Below are positions 15,384 through 24,683 of a stretch of 30,079 nucleotides of DNA, piece after piece. The notes beneath the pieces were generated by a model. It did not search any database. It saw only the letters and a list, made by a program, of their open reading frames with translations, and was not told where the DNA came from. Within the stretch, counting starts at the first letter, position 1. Each line of letters starts with the position of its first letter. The DNA comes from Syntrophomonadaceae bacterium (lineage in GTDB: Bacteria; Bacillota; Dethiobacteria; DTU022). The translations under genes and the position numbers were made by a program. Location: contig PWFM01000170.1 of assembly GCA_003553895.1 (NCBI GenBank), positions 1 through 30,079 of the forward strand, in the 5' to 3' direction.

Positions 15384-17189
15384 ATGAATATTGATATTAT
15401 TCAAATTACAATTATACTTGCTGCGGTCATTATATTTTTTGTTACCGGATGGATCCGGATGGACATAGTCCCGCTTTTGATCCCTTTTGCTCTTGTCGTT
15501 ACCGGACTGGTAAGCGCAGAAGAAGTTTTTCTCGGCTTCAGCAGCTCTGCAGTTATCACGGTGGCTTCCCTGTTTGTAATTACTACGGGACTGGTGCGCA
15601 GTGGAGTGGTTAACCGGGTGGCCGACAGCCTTAACCGCTTGACCGGCACAAGCGACCTGCGTTTGATGCTGGCCGGCACGGCCCTTCCCGGCATTGTGGC
15701 CGGGTTCATTATTGTTACCGCTACGGTTCTGTTTTTCATTCCGACCCTAATGAGAATGGCTTTTCAGGCTGGTTTATCAAGATCACGCCTGCTGCTGCCG
15801 CTGGTTTCATCCTGCCTGCTCGGAGCAAACCTGACCCTGATTGGGGCTTCCCACAACCTTGTTGTTAACAGCCTGCTTGAAGAGTACATGGGTTACGGCT
15901 TTGCCTTCTTTGAATTTATGCCTCTTGGAGCCATCCTGCTCCTGGTGGGGGTTTTCTACAGCGTTTTTCTGGGCTGGCGCCTGCTGCCCGCTGAAGACCC
16001 GGGCAATGGCAGTCCTGATTCAGCGCGGCCTGATTTGATAGAAACCTATGACCTGGTCGATCGGCTTTGGGAAGTATGGGTCCAGGATCAATCTCCGGCG
16101 GTTGGAAAGACAATTAGGGATATGGGGCTCGGTGAAAGGTTTGGTCTTTGCGTGGTGGCTGTGGTCCGCTCGGATTATCAGCTTCCTGTAGATCAAACAG
16201 AACTTCGGATCCAGCCCGGTGATGTTTTGCTGGTACTGGGCAGCGAAAATAGGCTGATTGAACTGGTTGAAAAAGAGGGCCTCTTCCTGGCCGGCCATCC
16301 GAGGGAACAGAAAAGGCTGCCTCTCAGCACGGCAGAAATGGTTGAGGTGGTGGTTCCTCCGCGTTCACCCGTGATCGGCAGGACCTTGACTGAAATAGAT
16401 TTTCGGGAAAATACCGGGCTAAGCGGGATTGCTCTCTGGCGTAATGGCACACCTTACAGGACTGACGTGGGCCACATTCCCCTTCAAGAAGGAGACGGGT
16501 TGCTATTGTTTGGGGACCGCACTAAAACCAGAAGTTTTAAGCCGGGAGAAAAATTTCGTTGGCTGCATGCCCCTCGCCGAGAAGAAGCCCCGCCGGAGCT
16601 CCGTTCTTATGGTCCTTACGCTATCTTGATTTTACTCCTGGTCATTCTCAGCGCGGCTTTAAACTGGCTGCCTGTGGCTGTGGCCGCCGTAACCGGCGCT
16701 GCTTGTATGGTCCTGATTGGACTTCTAAAGCCCCGGGAAATTTATGAGAGCATTGAGTGGCGGGCGATCATCCTTATTGGCTGCCTTTATCCACTGGGTT
16801 TAGGTCTGCAAAACAGCGGAGCCTCCTCATTGTTGGCCAATATCCTGCTTGTGGCCAGCAATAACAATCCGCTGCTGGTCCTGGCATTAATAGCCCTGGT
16901 CAGTATCTTGCTTACTCAGCCTATGCATAATGTGGCAGCTGCCGTGATCATGACCCCGGTAGCCCTGAACGCGGCCCAAACTCTTGCTGTTAACCCAAAA
17001 ACATTTGTCATGGCCGTGGTCGTCGGCGCTTCGGCTGCTTTTATGATGCCTATGGGCCATCCAATGACCCTGCTGGTCCAAAAAACAGGCAGCTACCGGG
17101 CTATCGATTACCTGAAATATGGGGCTGGTTTGACTCTGCTGGTTTTTGTGGTGATCATGATTGTTGTCCCCCTGGTCTGGCCCTTTTAA
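15384..17189 (+). CDS. SLC13/DASS-type transporter with two RCK_C domains, divergent (copy 2)
   Basis: A paralogue of the preceding gene, 601 aa, same layout: membrane half (5-200), two RCK_C domains (about 225-305 and 318-388; LRIQPGDVLLVLG, IPLQEGDGLLLFG), second membrane half (410-601). Aligned to copy 1, the ion-site motifs have changed: NNIG to IVTA, GTPPN to GASHN, NNAAAA to HNVAAA and SNT to MTL. Helices and the REIYESI(E/D)W segment are kept, so the fold is intact. It may carry a different substrate, lack sodium coupling, or serve as a partner of copy 1 in a dimer; these are inferences. AGAGGAG lies about 12 nt before ATG. Well-conserved frame, so not a pseudogene. Confidence 0.85.
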   Translation: MNIDIIQITIILAAVIIFFVTGWIRMDIVPLLIPFALVVTGLVSAEEVFLGFSSSAVITVASLFVITTGLVRSGVVNRVADSLNRLTGTSDLRLMLAGTALPGIVAGFIIVTATVLFFIPTLMRMAFQAGLSRSRLLLPLVSSCLLGANLTLIGASHNLVVNSLLEEYMGYGFAFFEFMPLGAILLLVGVFYSVFLGWRLLPAEDPGNGSPDSARPDLIETYDLVDRLWEVWVQDQSPAVGKTIRDMGLGERFGLCVVAVVRSDYQLPVDQTELRIQPGDVLLVLGSENRLIELVEKEGLFLAGHPREQKRLPLSTAEMVEVVVPPRSPVIGRTLTEIDFRENTGLSGIALWRNGTPYRTDVGHIPLQEGDGLLLFGDRTKTRSFKPGEKFRWLHAPRREEAPPELRSYGPYAILILLLVILSAALNWLPVAVAAVTGAACMVLIGLLKPREIYESIEWRAIILIGCLYPLGLGLQNSGASSLLANILLVASNNNPLLVLALIALVSILLTQPMHNVAAAVIMTPVALNAAQTLAVNPKTFVMAVVVGASAAFMMPMGHPMTLLVQKTGSYRAIDYLKYGAGLTLLVFVVIMIVVPLVWPF

Positions 17190-17408
17190 AGCGTCTCCGC
17201 TTCCATGCATTATATTTCCGGCAAGCTCTGCAGACACCTCTTATAACATTTTTCTGGGTGGATGAAGGTAATGGCAGGGCGGTGTCGAAAAGAAAATTAC
17301 CGTAGTCTTTAAGCATTACAGCGGGGGCTGGTCAGTTAAAAGCCTTATATTCCCGGTTTGCCTCGCTATAGTAACGAAGTACCCAGGGCTTTTAAGGGAA
17401 GGAGCTGA

Positions 17409-18029
17409 ATGAAGGTGAAAAGAAAAAAACTGGCAGTTATGTTTTCCGCTATCCTGGCAGTGTTGTTTATTTTCGCCTTAGCTGGCTGTGCTCCCGAGCC
17501 GGAACCGGTGGATGAGCCCGAAGAGGACCCTGTATTGGAAAATGAAGAAAATCATGAAATGGAGGATCCGGATCTCCCGACAAACTACTTCTGGCCCTGG
17601 CTCAGCCACGGTCAGCTTGCCCTTTCCAGCACCGAAGTAGTTGACGGCCCCCACCTTTTTGAATCTGATACCGGTTTTATAGGTGAATTTACCAGGGATG
17701 CAGAATACAGCGGCCGGGTGGTTTGGCTGGTCCAAAATACTGATGTTTTTGAAATTGAATGGATTACTTTAACCTTTGATGTTGAGTATTTTACTTTTCA
17801 GGAAAGGCAAATCAGGTTGAACTTTTTCTTTGAAATAGAAAACCTGGAGCCGGATCCGAAAGATAAAGGCGTGCAAATATTTGAAACAGATCTGGTCGAA
17901 GAACAGGAAGGCTTCCTGGTGCAAATTAAAAGGGTTGTCCTGGGCAAACAACAAGAAGGGAGCTTTACTGCCGATCCCATTGATTACGTGGCCCTGGATG
18001 TTGAAATGGCGGTAGTAGATAAACCATAA
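17409..18029 (+). CDS. Hypothetical lipoprotein
   Basis: 206 aa: basic start MKVKRKKLAVMF, hydrophobic helix, lipobox ALAGC (Cys27), then an acidic Pro/Glu-rich linker (residues 28-55) and a beta-rich domain with alternating aromatic and charged residues (FTRDAEYSGRVVWLVQNTD, EIEWITLTFDVEYFTF). No family recognised. GGAAGGAG lies just before ATG 17409. Transketolase starts 17 bp after the stop, so the two are probably in one transcript without an obvious functional link. The 219-bp gap before it shows no clear promoter. Confidence 0.75.
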   Translation: MKVKRKKLAVMFSAILAVLFIFALAGCAPEPEPVDEPEEDPVLENEENHEMEDPDLPTNYFWPWLSHGQLALSSTEVVDGPHLFESDTGFIGEFTRDAEYSGRVVWLVQNTDVFEIEWITLTFDVEYFTFQERQIRLNFFFEIENLEPDPKDKGVQIFETDLVEEQEGFLVQIKRVVLGKQQEGSFTADPIDYVALDVEMAVVDKP

Positions 18030-18046
18030 AGAAGGAGTGTTTGTAC

Positions 18047-20035
18047 TTGAATTCAATAGACGAAAGGGCTGTAAATACGATAAGGTTTTTGGCGGTTGAT
18101 GCTGTTGAAAAAGCTTCTTCAGGGCATCCCGGTTTACCCATGGGCGGAGCGGTGCTGGGTTACACTCTGTGGACTCGTTTTCTCAAGCACTCTCCCGATG
18201 CTCCTGACTGGGCTGATCGGGATCGCTTTGTTCTATCAGCCGGACACGGTTCTATGCTTCTCTACTCCCTGCTTCATCTTTTTGGTTACGACCTGCCGCT
18301 TGAAGAAATAAAAAATTTCCGCCAGTGGGGCAGTAAAACTCCCGGCCACCCGGAATTTGGCCATACTCCCGGTGTCGAAACCACAACCGGCCCTCTGGGC
18401 CAGGGTTTTGCCAATGCAGTAGGCATGGCTATCGCCGAGAGTCGCCTGGCCGCTGAATTCAACCGGCCAGGTTACCCCCTGGTCGACCATTATACTTATG
18501 TTTACACCGGTGACGGATGTATGATGGAAGGGATTACTTCAGAGGCGGCCTCGCTGGCCGGACATTTAAAACTGGGCAAGTTGGTATGTTTTTACGATGA
18601 TAACAAGATTAGCATCGATGGATCTACCGAGATTACTTTTACCGAGGACGTGGGCAAAAGGTTTGAAGCTTACGGCTGGCAGGTCCTCAGGGTTAAAGAA
18701 GGGAACCGGATGGAAATAATTTCTGAAGCGATTTCCGAAGCTCGCCAGGAACAAGATCGCCCCACCCTGATCATGGTCCGGACTGAAATCGGTTATGGTT
18801 CTCCAGGCAAACAGGGAACGGCAGGGATCCATGGCGCCCCCCTGGGCGGCGAAGAAGTGCTTGCAACCAAAAAAAACCTGGGCTGGCCCCTGGAACCCGA
18901 CTTTCATATCCCCCCGGAGGTTTACGAACATTTTTCCGGTTTCAAGCAAACCCTTAAGGCCAGAAAAGAAGAATGGGATGCCTTGCTGAGTGATTACCGC
19001 CATGAGTACCCAGAATTGGCCGAACGGTGGAACAACTGGTTCTCGGGGCGGGTTCCGGAAGAATTAGAAAATGATCCCATGCTCTGGGATTTTAAGGATC
19101 AGCCTCTGGCCACCCGGGCCGCCTCCGGCCAGGCGATGCAGGTTTTAGCCGAACACGTGCCCAACATGATCGGGGGTTCGGCCGACTTGAACTCATCTAC
19201 GAAAACCGAGTTAAAGCAATTTGATTATTTTCAGGCTGATAACCGGGGCGGAAGCAATATCCATTTCGGGGTTCGTGAACATGCCATGGGCGGTATCCTA
19301 TCTGGTTTGTTCCTGCACGGAGGGCTGCGCCCCTTCGGCTCGACTTTCCTGGTTTTCTTCGACTACATGAAACCTTCGGTTAGGCTGGCGGCCTTGATGG
19401 GCCTGCCGGTAGTTTATGTTTATACCCACGACAGTATCGCCGTCGGGGAAGACGGTCCCACCCACCAGCCGGTAGAGCAGCTATCTCACCTGCGTTCTAT
19501 TCCCAATATGCATGTCTTAAGGCCGGCTGATGGCAGGGAAACGGCAGCAGCCTGGCTGCATGCCCTGCAGCGCCGCTGCGGTCCAACGGCCCTGATCCTT
19601 TCCAGGCAAAAGCTGCCCCAGCTGGCTGGAACCGGCAAAGAAGCCCTCAGGGGAGCCTACGTCATCCAACGTGAAAAGGGCGAAGACGCCGATCTGGTAA
19701 TAATTGCGAGCGGCTCTGAACTGGATCTATCCCTGAAAGCAGCACGGGAGCTGGAGAGCAAAGGGCACAGCGTACGTGTGGTCAGCATGGTCAGCCGGGA
19801 GCTATTTTTGGCTCAGGATGAAGATTACAGGGAAGAAGTCCTGCCTTCTGCTGTTGAATGCAGGCTGATCGTGGAAGCAGCCCTGCCTGTGGGCTGGGAA
19901 AGCTTTACTTGTTCCGGGGGTGCGGTAATCGGGCTTGATGATTTCGGAGCTTCGGCCCCCGGACCTGTGGTTATGGAAAAGCGAGGTTTCTGCGTCGAAA
20001 ATATAGTTCGGCAGGCGGAAGCTCTCCTTATTTAG
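18047..20035 (+). CDS. tkt: Transketolase
   Basis: Thiamine-diphosphate enzyme of the non-oxidative pentose phosphate pathway, moving two-carbon units between sugar phosphates; full length (662 aa) in one gene, unlike the split two-gene form of many anaerobes. Marks: SSGHPGLPMG near the N-terminus, SAGHGSMLLYSLLHLFGY, TTTGPLGQG, the ThDP/metal motif GDGCMMEGITSEAASLAG with N about 30 residues on (DDNKISIDG), then the pyrimidine domain (FGVREHAMGG, THDSIAVGEDGPTHQPVEQL) and a C-terminal domain. TTG 18047 is preferred to TTG 18041 because GAAGGAG ends 9 nt before it. A very common core gene. Confidence 0.97.
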   Translation: MNSIDERAVNTIRFLAVDAVEKASSGHPGLPMGGAVLGYTLWTRFLKHSPDAPDWADRDRFVLSAGHGSMLLYSLLHLFGYDLPLEEIKNFRQWGSKTPGHPEFGHTPGVETTTGPLGQGFANAVGMAIAESRLAAEFNRPGYPLVDHYTYVYTGDGCMMEGITSEAASLAGHLKLGKLVCFYDDNKISIDGSTEITFTEDVGKRFEAYGWQVLRVKEGNRMEIISEAISEARQEQDRPTLIMVRTEIGYGSPGKQGTAGIHGAPLGGEEVLATKKNLGWPLEPDFHIPPEVYEHFSGFKQTLKARKEEWDALLSDYRHEYPELAERWNNWFSGRVPEELENDPMLWDFKDQPLATRAASGQAMQVLAEHVPNMIGGSADLNSSTKTELKQFDYFQADNRGGSNIHFGVREHAMGGILSGLFLHGGLRPFGSTFLVFFDYMKPSVRLAALMGLPVVYVYTHDSIAVGEDGPTHQPVEQLSHLRSIPNMHVLRPADGRETAAAWLHALQRRCGPTALILSRQKLPQLAGTGKEALRGAYVIQREKGEDADLVIIASGSELDLSLKAARELESKGHSVRVVSMVSRELFLAQDEDYREEVLPSAVECRLIVEAALPVGWESFTCSGGAVIGLDDFGASAPGPVVMEKRGFCVENIVRQAEALLI

Positions 20036-20397
20036 CCGCGATTTAAACCGTGGCGAGGCTTAGACGTTACCCTATACTATTTGATTGACCTGCACTTAGA
20101 ATAGTTTGTCCTCGTTAAATATTTCATTGGGCCCTTAATTCTGAAGGCCTGCGCAAATTTGGCAAGACTTTTGAAGAGATCCCGGAAACATCTATGTACA
20201 CTGGGCTTATAAGGGCTCATTGTGGAAACCAACTTTTATGGAACTTGCTCGTCCAGGTTGGGCTTTTGCATACTAAAATACATGATGGAGAGGCGCTTGC
20301 CAGTGGATTGTCCTTGACCGTAAAGATATAATGAATATAAAGGCTCGAAGGCCGTATAAAAAATGAAACCGGTAAGTTCTATCAGGGAGGAACCAAT
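20036..20397. other. Intergenic stretch, nothing firm
   Basis: Holds a stop-free frame (about 20130-20331) whose only ATG, near 20193, gives about 45 codons, without a ribosome binding site or recognisable family. TATAAT at 20327-20332 could be a -10 for the next gene but has no well-spaced -35. GCCGCG/CGTGGC just after the transketolase stop can form a small hairpin without a T-run. Confidence 0.4.
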
Positions 20398-21330
20398 TTG
20401 TCTGGAAAGCAAAGAAAAAATAAAGCTGTTTTTTCTCGGCCGGCGCTTGCGGCTTTTATTCTCATTATCACTGGTGCGGTTTTTCTTTATTTTTGGCCTG
20501 AATTTCCGGGCCAGGTGTGGACTGTTACCGATTATGCCGACCCTGAAGCGATTGAAGAAGAGGACTTATCTAAAGAGGATGATGCCGGGGAAGAGCCCCC
20601 GGCAGACCTTGAAGATGTAAATGATCCTTTTGAAGATCGAGATGACCATGAAGAGCCGCAAGAAAAAGCGGAAGAGCAGGAGGATAAGGTGAAGGAAGAA
20701 GCTGTGGAACCCGCAGAAGAAGAACTTACAACTCCTGATAAAGATTTGAAAGTGATTTCTGACGGAGATTGCCTGCTCGCCCTGGTGACCAAGGAAACAA
20801 CCCTCAAAGAAGATTATGCTCCGGTCGATCTTGAAGCAATTCCGTCCTACATGAATCCTTCATACTCGATGCGACTGCGTTCTGAAGCGCTTGAACACCT
20901 GGAAAAGCTTTGGAAGGCGGCAAACGAAGACGGGGTCACTTTGAGTATCAGGTCCGCCTACCGAAGTTACGAGACCCAGAAGCAGCTTTTCAAAGACTAT
21001 GCCAGCCGGCACGGGGAAGAAGAAGCTAACCGGTTCAGTGCCCGCCCGGGCCAGTCCGAACACCAGCTTGGAACGGCAGTAGATTTTGGCGGTACCGATG
21101 CTGATTTTACAGCCCGTTTTGGTCAGACAAAACAAGGCCGCTGGTTGGCTAAAAATGCCCACAAGTACGGTTTTGCCCTGAGTTATCCGCGGGACAAGGA
21201 AAGTATTACGGGATATATTTACGAGCCCTGGCATTTTCGTTATATTGGTGTTGATCATGCCCGGCAGTGGAAACAATCCGGCCTGACCCTTAAGGAGTAC
21301 CTGGAAAAGCAGCCCCAGGAATTTGAATAA
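20398..21330 (+). CDS. Membrane-anchored D-alanyl-D-alanine carboxypeptidase (M15B, VanY-type)
   Basis: Trims the terminal D-Ala from peptidoglycan stems on the outer face of the membrane. 310 aa: short basic N-terminus, one membrane anchor (residues 14-33), a very acidic low-complexity linker (about 46-112, rich in Glu/Asp/Pro), then the zinc domain (120-305): SAYRSYETQ (186-194), SEHQLGTAVDF with ligands H222 and D229, and EPWHFRYI with catalytic E276 and ligand H279. TTG start with GGGAGG 7 nt upstream. No vanR/S or other resistance genes nearby, so a housekeeping cell-wall role is likely rather than vancomycin resistance. Confidence 0.9.
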   Translation: MSGKQRKNKAVFSRPALAAFILIITGAVFLYFWPEFPGQVWTVTDYADPEAIEEEDLSKEDDAGEEPPADLEDVNDPFEDRDDHEEPQEKAEEQEDKVKEEAVEPAEEELTTPDKDLKVISDGDCLLALVTKETTLKEDYAPVDLEAIPSYMNPSYSMRLRSEALEHLEKLWKAANEDGVTLSIRSAYRSYETQKQLFKDYASRHGEEEANRFSARPGQSEHQLGTAVDFGGTDADFTARFGQTKQGRWLAKNAHKYGFALSYPRDKESITGYIYEPWHFRYIGVDHARQWKQSGLTLKEYLEKQPQEFE

Positions 21331-21370
21331 ATCTACGCGCCGACCATCTAGCATAATGGAGGTATTGGTT

Positions 21371-21754
21371 ATGACCGATCAAGAACAGTTGAGCCCGGAA
21401 GAAAAAACATTTGGCATGTTGTGCCCCCTTTCGGCCCTGGCCCTCTTTGTCCTGCCTTCATTCGGCAATATATTCGGGCCCTTAATAATCTGGCTGATCA
21501 AAAAGGACCAGTCGGCCTGGTTAGACCGGCAGGGCAAGGAGGCCCTTAACTTTCAGATCAGCATCGTTATTTATGTTTTTGCCGCCTTTTTCCTGATGTT
21601 TTTGCTGGCGATCACGGTTATCGGGATCCCCCTGGCTGTTTTGATCGGCCTTGGCCTGGCCGCTTTCTGGTTAATCATGGTTATTATGGCTTCTATTGAA
21701 GCCAATAACGGGAAGGATTTTCGCTACCCCCTCAGCATAAGGTTCATTAAGTAA
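21371..21754 (+). CDS. DUF4870 membrane protein (copy 1)
   Basis: 127 aa with three to four hydrophobic helices; family marks EEKTFGMLCPLSALALFV, GPLIIWLIKKDQSAWLDRQGKEALNFQ, and a FRYPLSIRFIK ending. ATG 21371 chosen because GGAGG ends 8 nt before it; an upstream in-frame start at 21323 would run into the end of vanY. Probably follows vanY in one transcript. Function of the family is unknown. Confidence 0.88.
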   Translation: MTDQEQLSPEEKTFGMLCPLSALALFVLPSFGNIFGPLIIWLIKKDQSAWLDRQGKEALNFQISIVIYVFAAFFLMFLLAITVIGIPLAVLIGLGLAAFWLIMVIMASIEANNGKDFRYPLSIRFIK

Positions 21755-21888
21755 ATGCCGGGTAATATCCGAACAGGTGCTTGCAATCTGTTGGATAATG
21801 CCTTATGATGGAGTACAACACCGTATGGATTTGTATTCTTCAACAAGGCTCCTTGAACGGTGATTTCTTTAAAAGGGGGAGATAAAAT

Positions 21889-22248
21889 ATGACTAACGGT
21901 AGGCAGTTAACGCAGGATGATAAAACATACGGCATGCTGGCTCATCTTGCAGCTCTGGCTCAATTTGTGGTCCCCACTTTTGGTAATGTTATCGGTCCCC
22001 TGGTCATCTGGTTGATCAAGAAAGATCAGTCCGATTGGGTTAACAAGCAGGGAAAAGAAGCGCTTAACTTCCAGATTAGCATCGCAATTTATACCCTGAT
22101 CTCTATAATCCTGATTCCCCTGATTATTGGGATAATCCTTCTCATCGGAATCGGGATCTTCTGGCTGATCATGGTAATCCTGGCCACTATCAGGGTTAGC
22201 GAAGGTGAAAGTTTCAGGTATCCGCTGAGTATCCGTTTTATCAAGTAA
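21889..22248 (+). CDS. DUF4870 membrane protein (copy 2)
   Basis: 119 aa, a tandem paralogue of the preceding gene; the segments WLIKKDQS-W-x-x-KQGKEALNFQIS and FRYPLSIRFIK are nearly the same in both, while the hydrophobic core and N-terminus differ. AAGGGGGAG lies 7-8 nt before ATG. A 134-bp gap separates the copies. A terminator follows. Confidence 0.9.
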   Translation: MTNGRQLTQDDKTYGMLAHLAALAQFVVPTFGNVIGPLVIWLIKKDQSDWVNKQGKEALNFQISIAIYTLISIILIPLIIGIILLIGIGIFWLIMVILATIRVSEGESFRYPLSIRFIK

Positions 22249-22293
22249 TTTCCTACAAGCAAATATACCACCGCATTATATCCAAAAATCTAC

Positions 22294-22328
22294 AAGGGAT
22301 AGGGTAGAATCAATACCCATCCCTTTTC
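22294..22328 (+). terminator. Intrinsic terminator after the DUF4870 pair
   Basis: AAGGGAT-A-GGGTA (22294-22306, one bulged A) pairs with TACCCATCCCTT (22314-22325) and is followed by TTC. Confidence 0.75.
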
Positions 22329-22416
22329 TAACCTTACGGAAGTTAATTCATACTAAGCGCTGGGCAAGAAATATAAAGGTTGACCCGGTCCGTCCGGGGA
22401 AAAGGAGTGTGTTCGA

Positions 22417-24198
22417 ATGCAGAAAATTGTCCTGATCGAGCCGCAATCTAAAGAAGACCATGTTTATAAGCATGTGCTCATGCCCCGCCTGGGGTTGCCA
22501 ATACTGGTAACCCAGCTGCAGCAGGAAGGTTACCAGGTTAGTTTCCACCTGGGCACGGTTGATTCGCTGCCCTGGTCCAGGATTCTTGATGCCGACCTGG
22601 TCGGCATATCAACCACAACCGCCACCTGCCGTGAGGCTTACCAGATTTCAGGCCTGCTTCGTTCCAACGATATACCGGTCATAATTGGAGGTATCCATGC
22701 TTCCTTCGTTCCCGAAGAAGCGATCCAGTTTGCCGATTATATAATCCGCGGGGAAGCTGAAGAAAGTATTTTACCCCTGGTTCGGGCCTTGGAGGCCGGG
22801 CGAGAACCTGAAAATATTCCGGGAGTGTCTTTCTGGAAAAACGGGGAGCCGGTGCATGTCCCGCCTTCAAGGGCGGCCATCAGCATGGACACCCTGCCTG
22901 TGCCCGACCTTTCCATGATGGATAATGCCTCGAAAATGCTCAGTATCCCGGTGATGACTTCCAGGGGGTGCCCCTATGACTGCAGTTTTTGCTGCGTTAC
23001 CAGGATGTTCGGGCGCCGTTACCGCTACCGCTGCACGGAAAAAGTTTTAGAAGAGCTGGCCCGGTTTCCGGGCAAGCATGTCTTTTTCTGCGATGATAAC
23101 TTTGTGGCCAATGCTAAACGCAGCAAGGAGCTGATGCGGGAGATGATTGAACGCCCGGAAATCAAGATCAAGGGCTGGGGCGCCCAGGTCCGGGCCGATG
23201 CCGCCTATGATGATGAGCTGCTGGAACTAATGTCCCGTTCGGGCTGCAGCATCGTCTATATCGGTTTCGAATCCATAAACCCCGAAACCCTTAAGGGCTA
23301 CAACAAGGAGCAAAGCGTCGATGATATCAAGGAAGCGATTAGCCGCTTCCATGACTATGGGATCAGGATCCACGGTATGTTTGTCTTCGGCGGTGACGGC
23401 GATACCGCCAAAACGATCAGGGAAACGGCCGATTTTGCCATCGAAGCCCGAATCGACAGCGTCCAGTTCATGATGCTCACGCCCATGCCGGGCACGCCGT
23501 TTTTCGAACAGTTGGAAAAAGAAGGCAGGATCTTCAATTATGACTGGTCTTTATACGACGGTCACTATGCTGTTTTTAAACCGGCCTGGATGACCCCGGA
23601 AGAGCTGCAGAGGGAAACTATCGAAGCCCATAAGAAGTTTTATTCTTTCACCAATATCTTCAAAAATGTTAGAGTTACCGGCTGGGCTACCGCTCTATAC
23701 CGGGCCATCGGCTTCGGTCTGGCCAGGCACTTTGCCTTCCAGAGCCGCTGGTACCACCGTTACCTCAAGAATAAGTCTTATGCCAGCAGGCGGCCGGTAA
23801 CCCTTTTTTACCGTCAACTGGCAGCCCCGGCTGCTGACAAAGAGCAGGTGGGAGCGTCGGTTGTGCCTCTCCGGGTCTCTTTGACCGAACAAAAGGGGAT
23901 CCTATACCTGAAAATAAGGGGTATAGCCGACAGCCTGCAACTTAAAGAGTTGAACCGAACCCTCAAAAAAATGCTTCCCCGTAATTACAGCCACCTCGTG
24001 GTTAATATGGAAGGCCTGCGCTTTGCCTCCGAAAGAGCTGCTACCGGCTTTGCCTCCTACCTGGAAAAACTGGGATCAAGGGTGCGCCGCCTCCAGGTGG
24101 TAACAACAGCAGAAAAGCAGGCCCGCAGCCTGCTGAGCTGGAAGCGAAAGAAACACTTCAAGCTGCCCCGCTTCGAATTGATGGTCCATAAGCACTAG
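22417..24198 (+). CDS. B12-binding radical SAM protein with a C-terminal STAS-like domain
   Basis: 593 aa. Residues 1-130 form a cobalamin-binding-type Rossmann domain (LVGISTTTATCREAY, VIIGGIHASFVPEEA). Residues 175-400 are the radical SAM/Elp3 core with cluster Cys 185, 189 and 192 (SRGCPYDCSFCCV), IGFES and MLTPMPGTPFF. A basic linker (430-465) leads to about 110 residues (484-593) with an alternating strand/helix pattern (LRVSLTEQKGILYLKIRG, HLVVNMEGLRFASERAATGF) that looks like a STAS (anti-sigma-antagonist) fold. Class B radical SAM enzymes often do methylations, but no substrate can be named. AAAGGAG 9 nt before ATG. Stands as a single gene between two terminators. Confidence 0.85.
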   Translation: MQKIVLIEPQSKEDHVYKHVLMPRLGLPILVTQLQQEGYQVSFHLGTVDSLPWSRILDADLVGISTTTATCREAYQISGLLRSNDIPVIIGGIHASFVPEEAIQFADYIIRGEAEESILPLVRALEAGREPENIPGVSFWKNGEPVHVPPSRAAISMDTLPVPDLSMMDNASKMLSIPVMTSRGCPYDCSFCCVTRMFGRRYRYRCTEKVLEELARFPGKHVFFCDDNFVANAKRSKELMREMIERPEIKIKGWGAQVRADAAYDDELLELMSRSGCSIVYIGFESINPETLKGYNKEQSVDDIKEAISRFHDYGIRIHGMFVFGGDGDTAKTIRETADFAIEARIDSVQFMMLTPMPGTPFFEQLEKEGRIFNYDWSLYDGHYAVFKPAWMTPEELQRETIEAHKKFYSFTNIFKNVRVTGWATALYRAIGFGLARHFAFQSRWYHRYLKNKSYASRRPVTLFYRQLAAPAADKEQVGASVVPLRVSLTEQKGILYLKIRGIADSLQLKELNRTLKKMLPRNYSHLVVNMEGLRFASERAATGFASYLEKLGSRVRRLQVVTTAEKQARSLLSWKRKKHFKLPRFELMVHKH

Positions 24199-24271
24199 CT
24201 TTTTGAAGGGTTTGCTGGGAGCCATGCCCGGGGACGATAACACTACATTAGTGAACCCACTATTTGCAGGT

Positions 24272-24397
24272 TTACCAGAACCTGATTTCGCTGACGGCCA
24301 GGAAGTAACCTGCAAAAAAGGCGATTAAACACAAAAAGAATAGCAGGCCCCAGGATCGGCTGCGAACTTTTGTCTTTTTCCTTGGGCTATGGGCCAA
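24272..24397 (-). CDS. Small membrane protein (41 aa)
   Basis: Minus strand, TTG start at 24397 with AAAGGAG 8 nt upstream. A strongly basic head (MAHSPRKKTKVRSRS) is followed by one hydrophobic helix (WGLLFFLCLIAFFAGYFLAV) and SEIRFW. Convergent with the radical SAM gene. Typical of short single-pass proteins; no family recognised. The rest of 24199-24758 holds a hairpin and a promoter candidate only. Confidence 0.6.
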   Translation of the reverse strand: MAHSPRKKTKVRSRSWGLLFFLCLIAFFAGYFLAVSEIRFW

Positions 24398-24476
24398 GTT
24401 GCCATCTCCTTTGATTTTTATGATTTTAGCTGTTTGCATCATTTACCTGATTATAACTTAGAAATAAATAGTAGAC

Positions 24477-24515
24477 AAAGCACTCTGAGATAGCGGTGGC
24501 AGAGTGCTTTTAATA
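24477..24515 (+). terminator. Intrinsic terminator
   Basis: AAAGCACTCTG (24477-24487) pairs perfectly with CAGAGTGCTTT (24500-24510), 12-nt loop, followed by TAATAATTTTC. Reads best on the plus strand, after the radical SAM gene and through the minus-strand small gene. Confidence 0.75.
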
Positions 24516-24674
24516 ATTTTCTTTTTTTATCCGGGTTTAACTCATCTAAGATCTTATTTTAAGTTCACTGAGAAATAAAGTGGTCATGGCGCCGGTGCGG
24601 ATTGGTTTTCTGGACCAGTGGCATTATTTGTTGCCATATATTTCTATAATCCGTCTTTTTGGGGTTCCCATGAA

Positions 24675-24683
24675 TGATATAAT
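24675..24683 (+). promoter_or_regulatory. Extended -10 promoter for the ttcA-like gene
   Basis: TGA followed by TATAAT (24678-24683), 75 bp before the start; -35 region T-rich without a match. Confidence 0.4.

Noticed and set aside
20398..21330. Vancomycin-resistance locus
   Set aside because: VanY-type peptidase only; no vanA/B ligase, vanH, vanX or two-component genes nearby.
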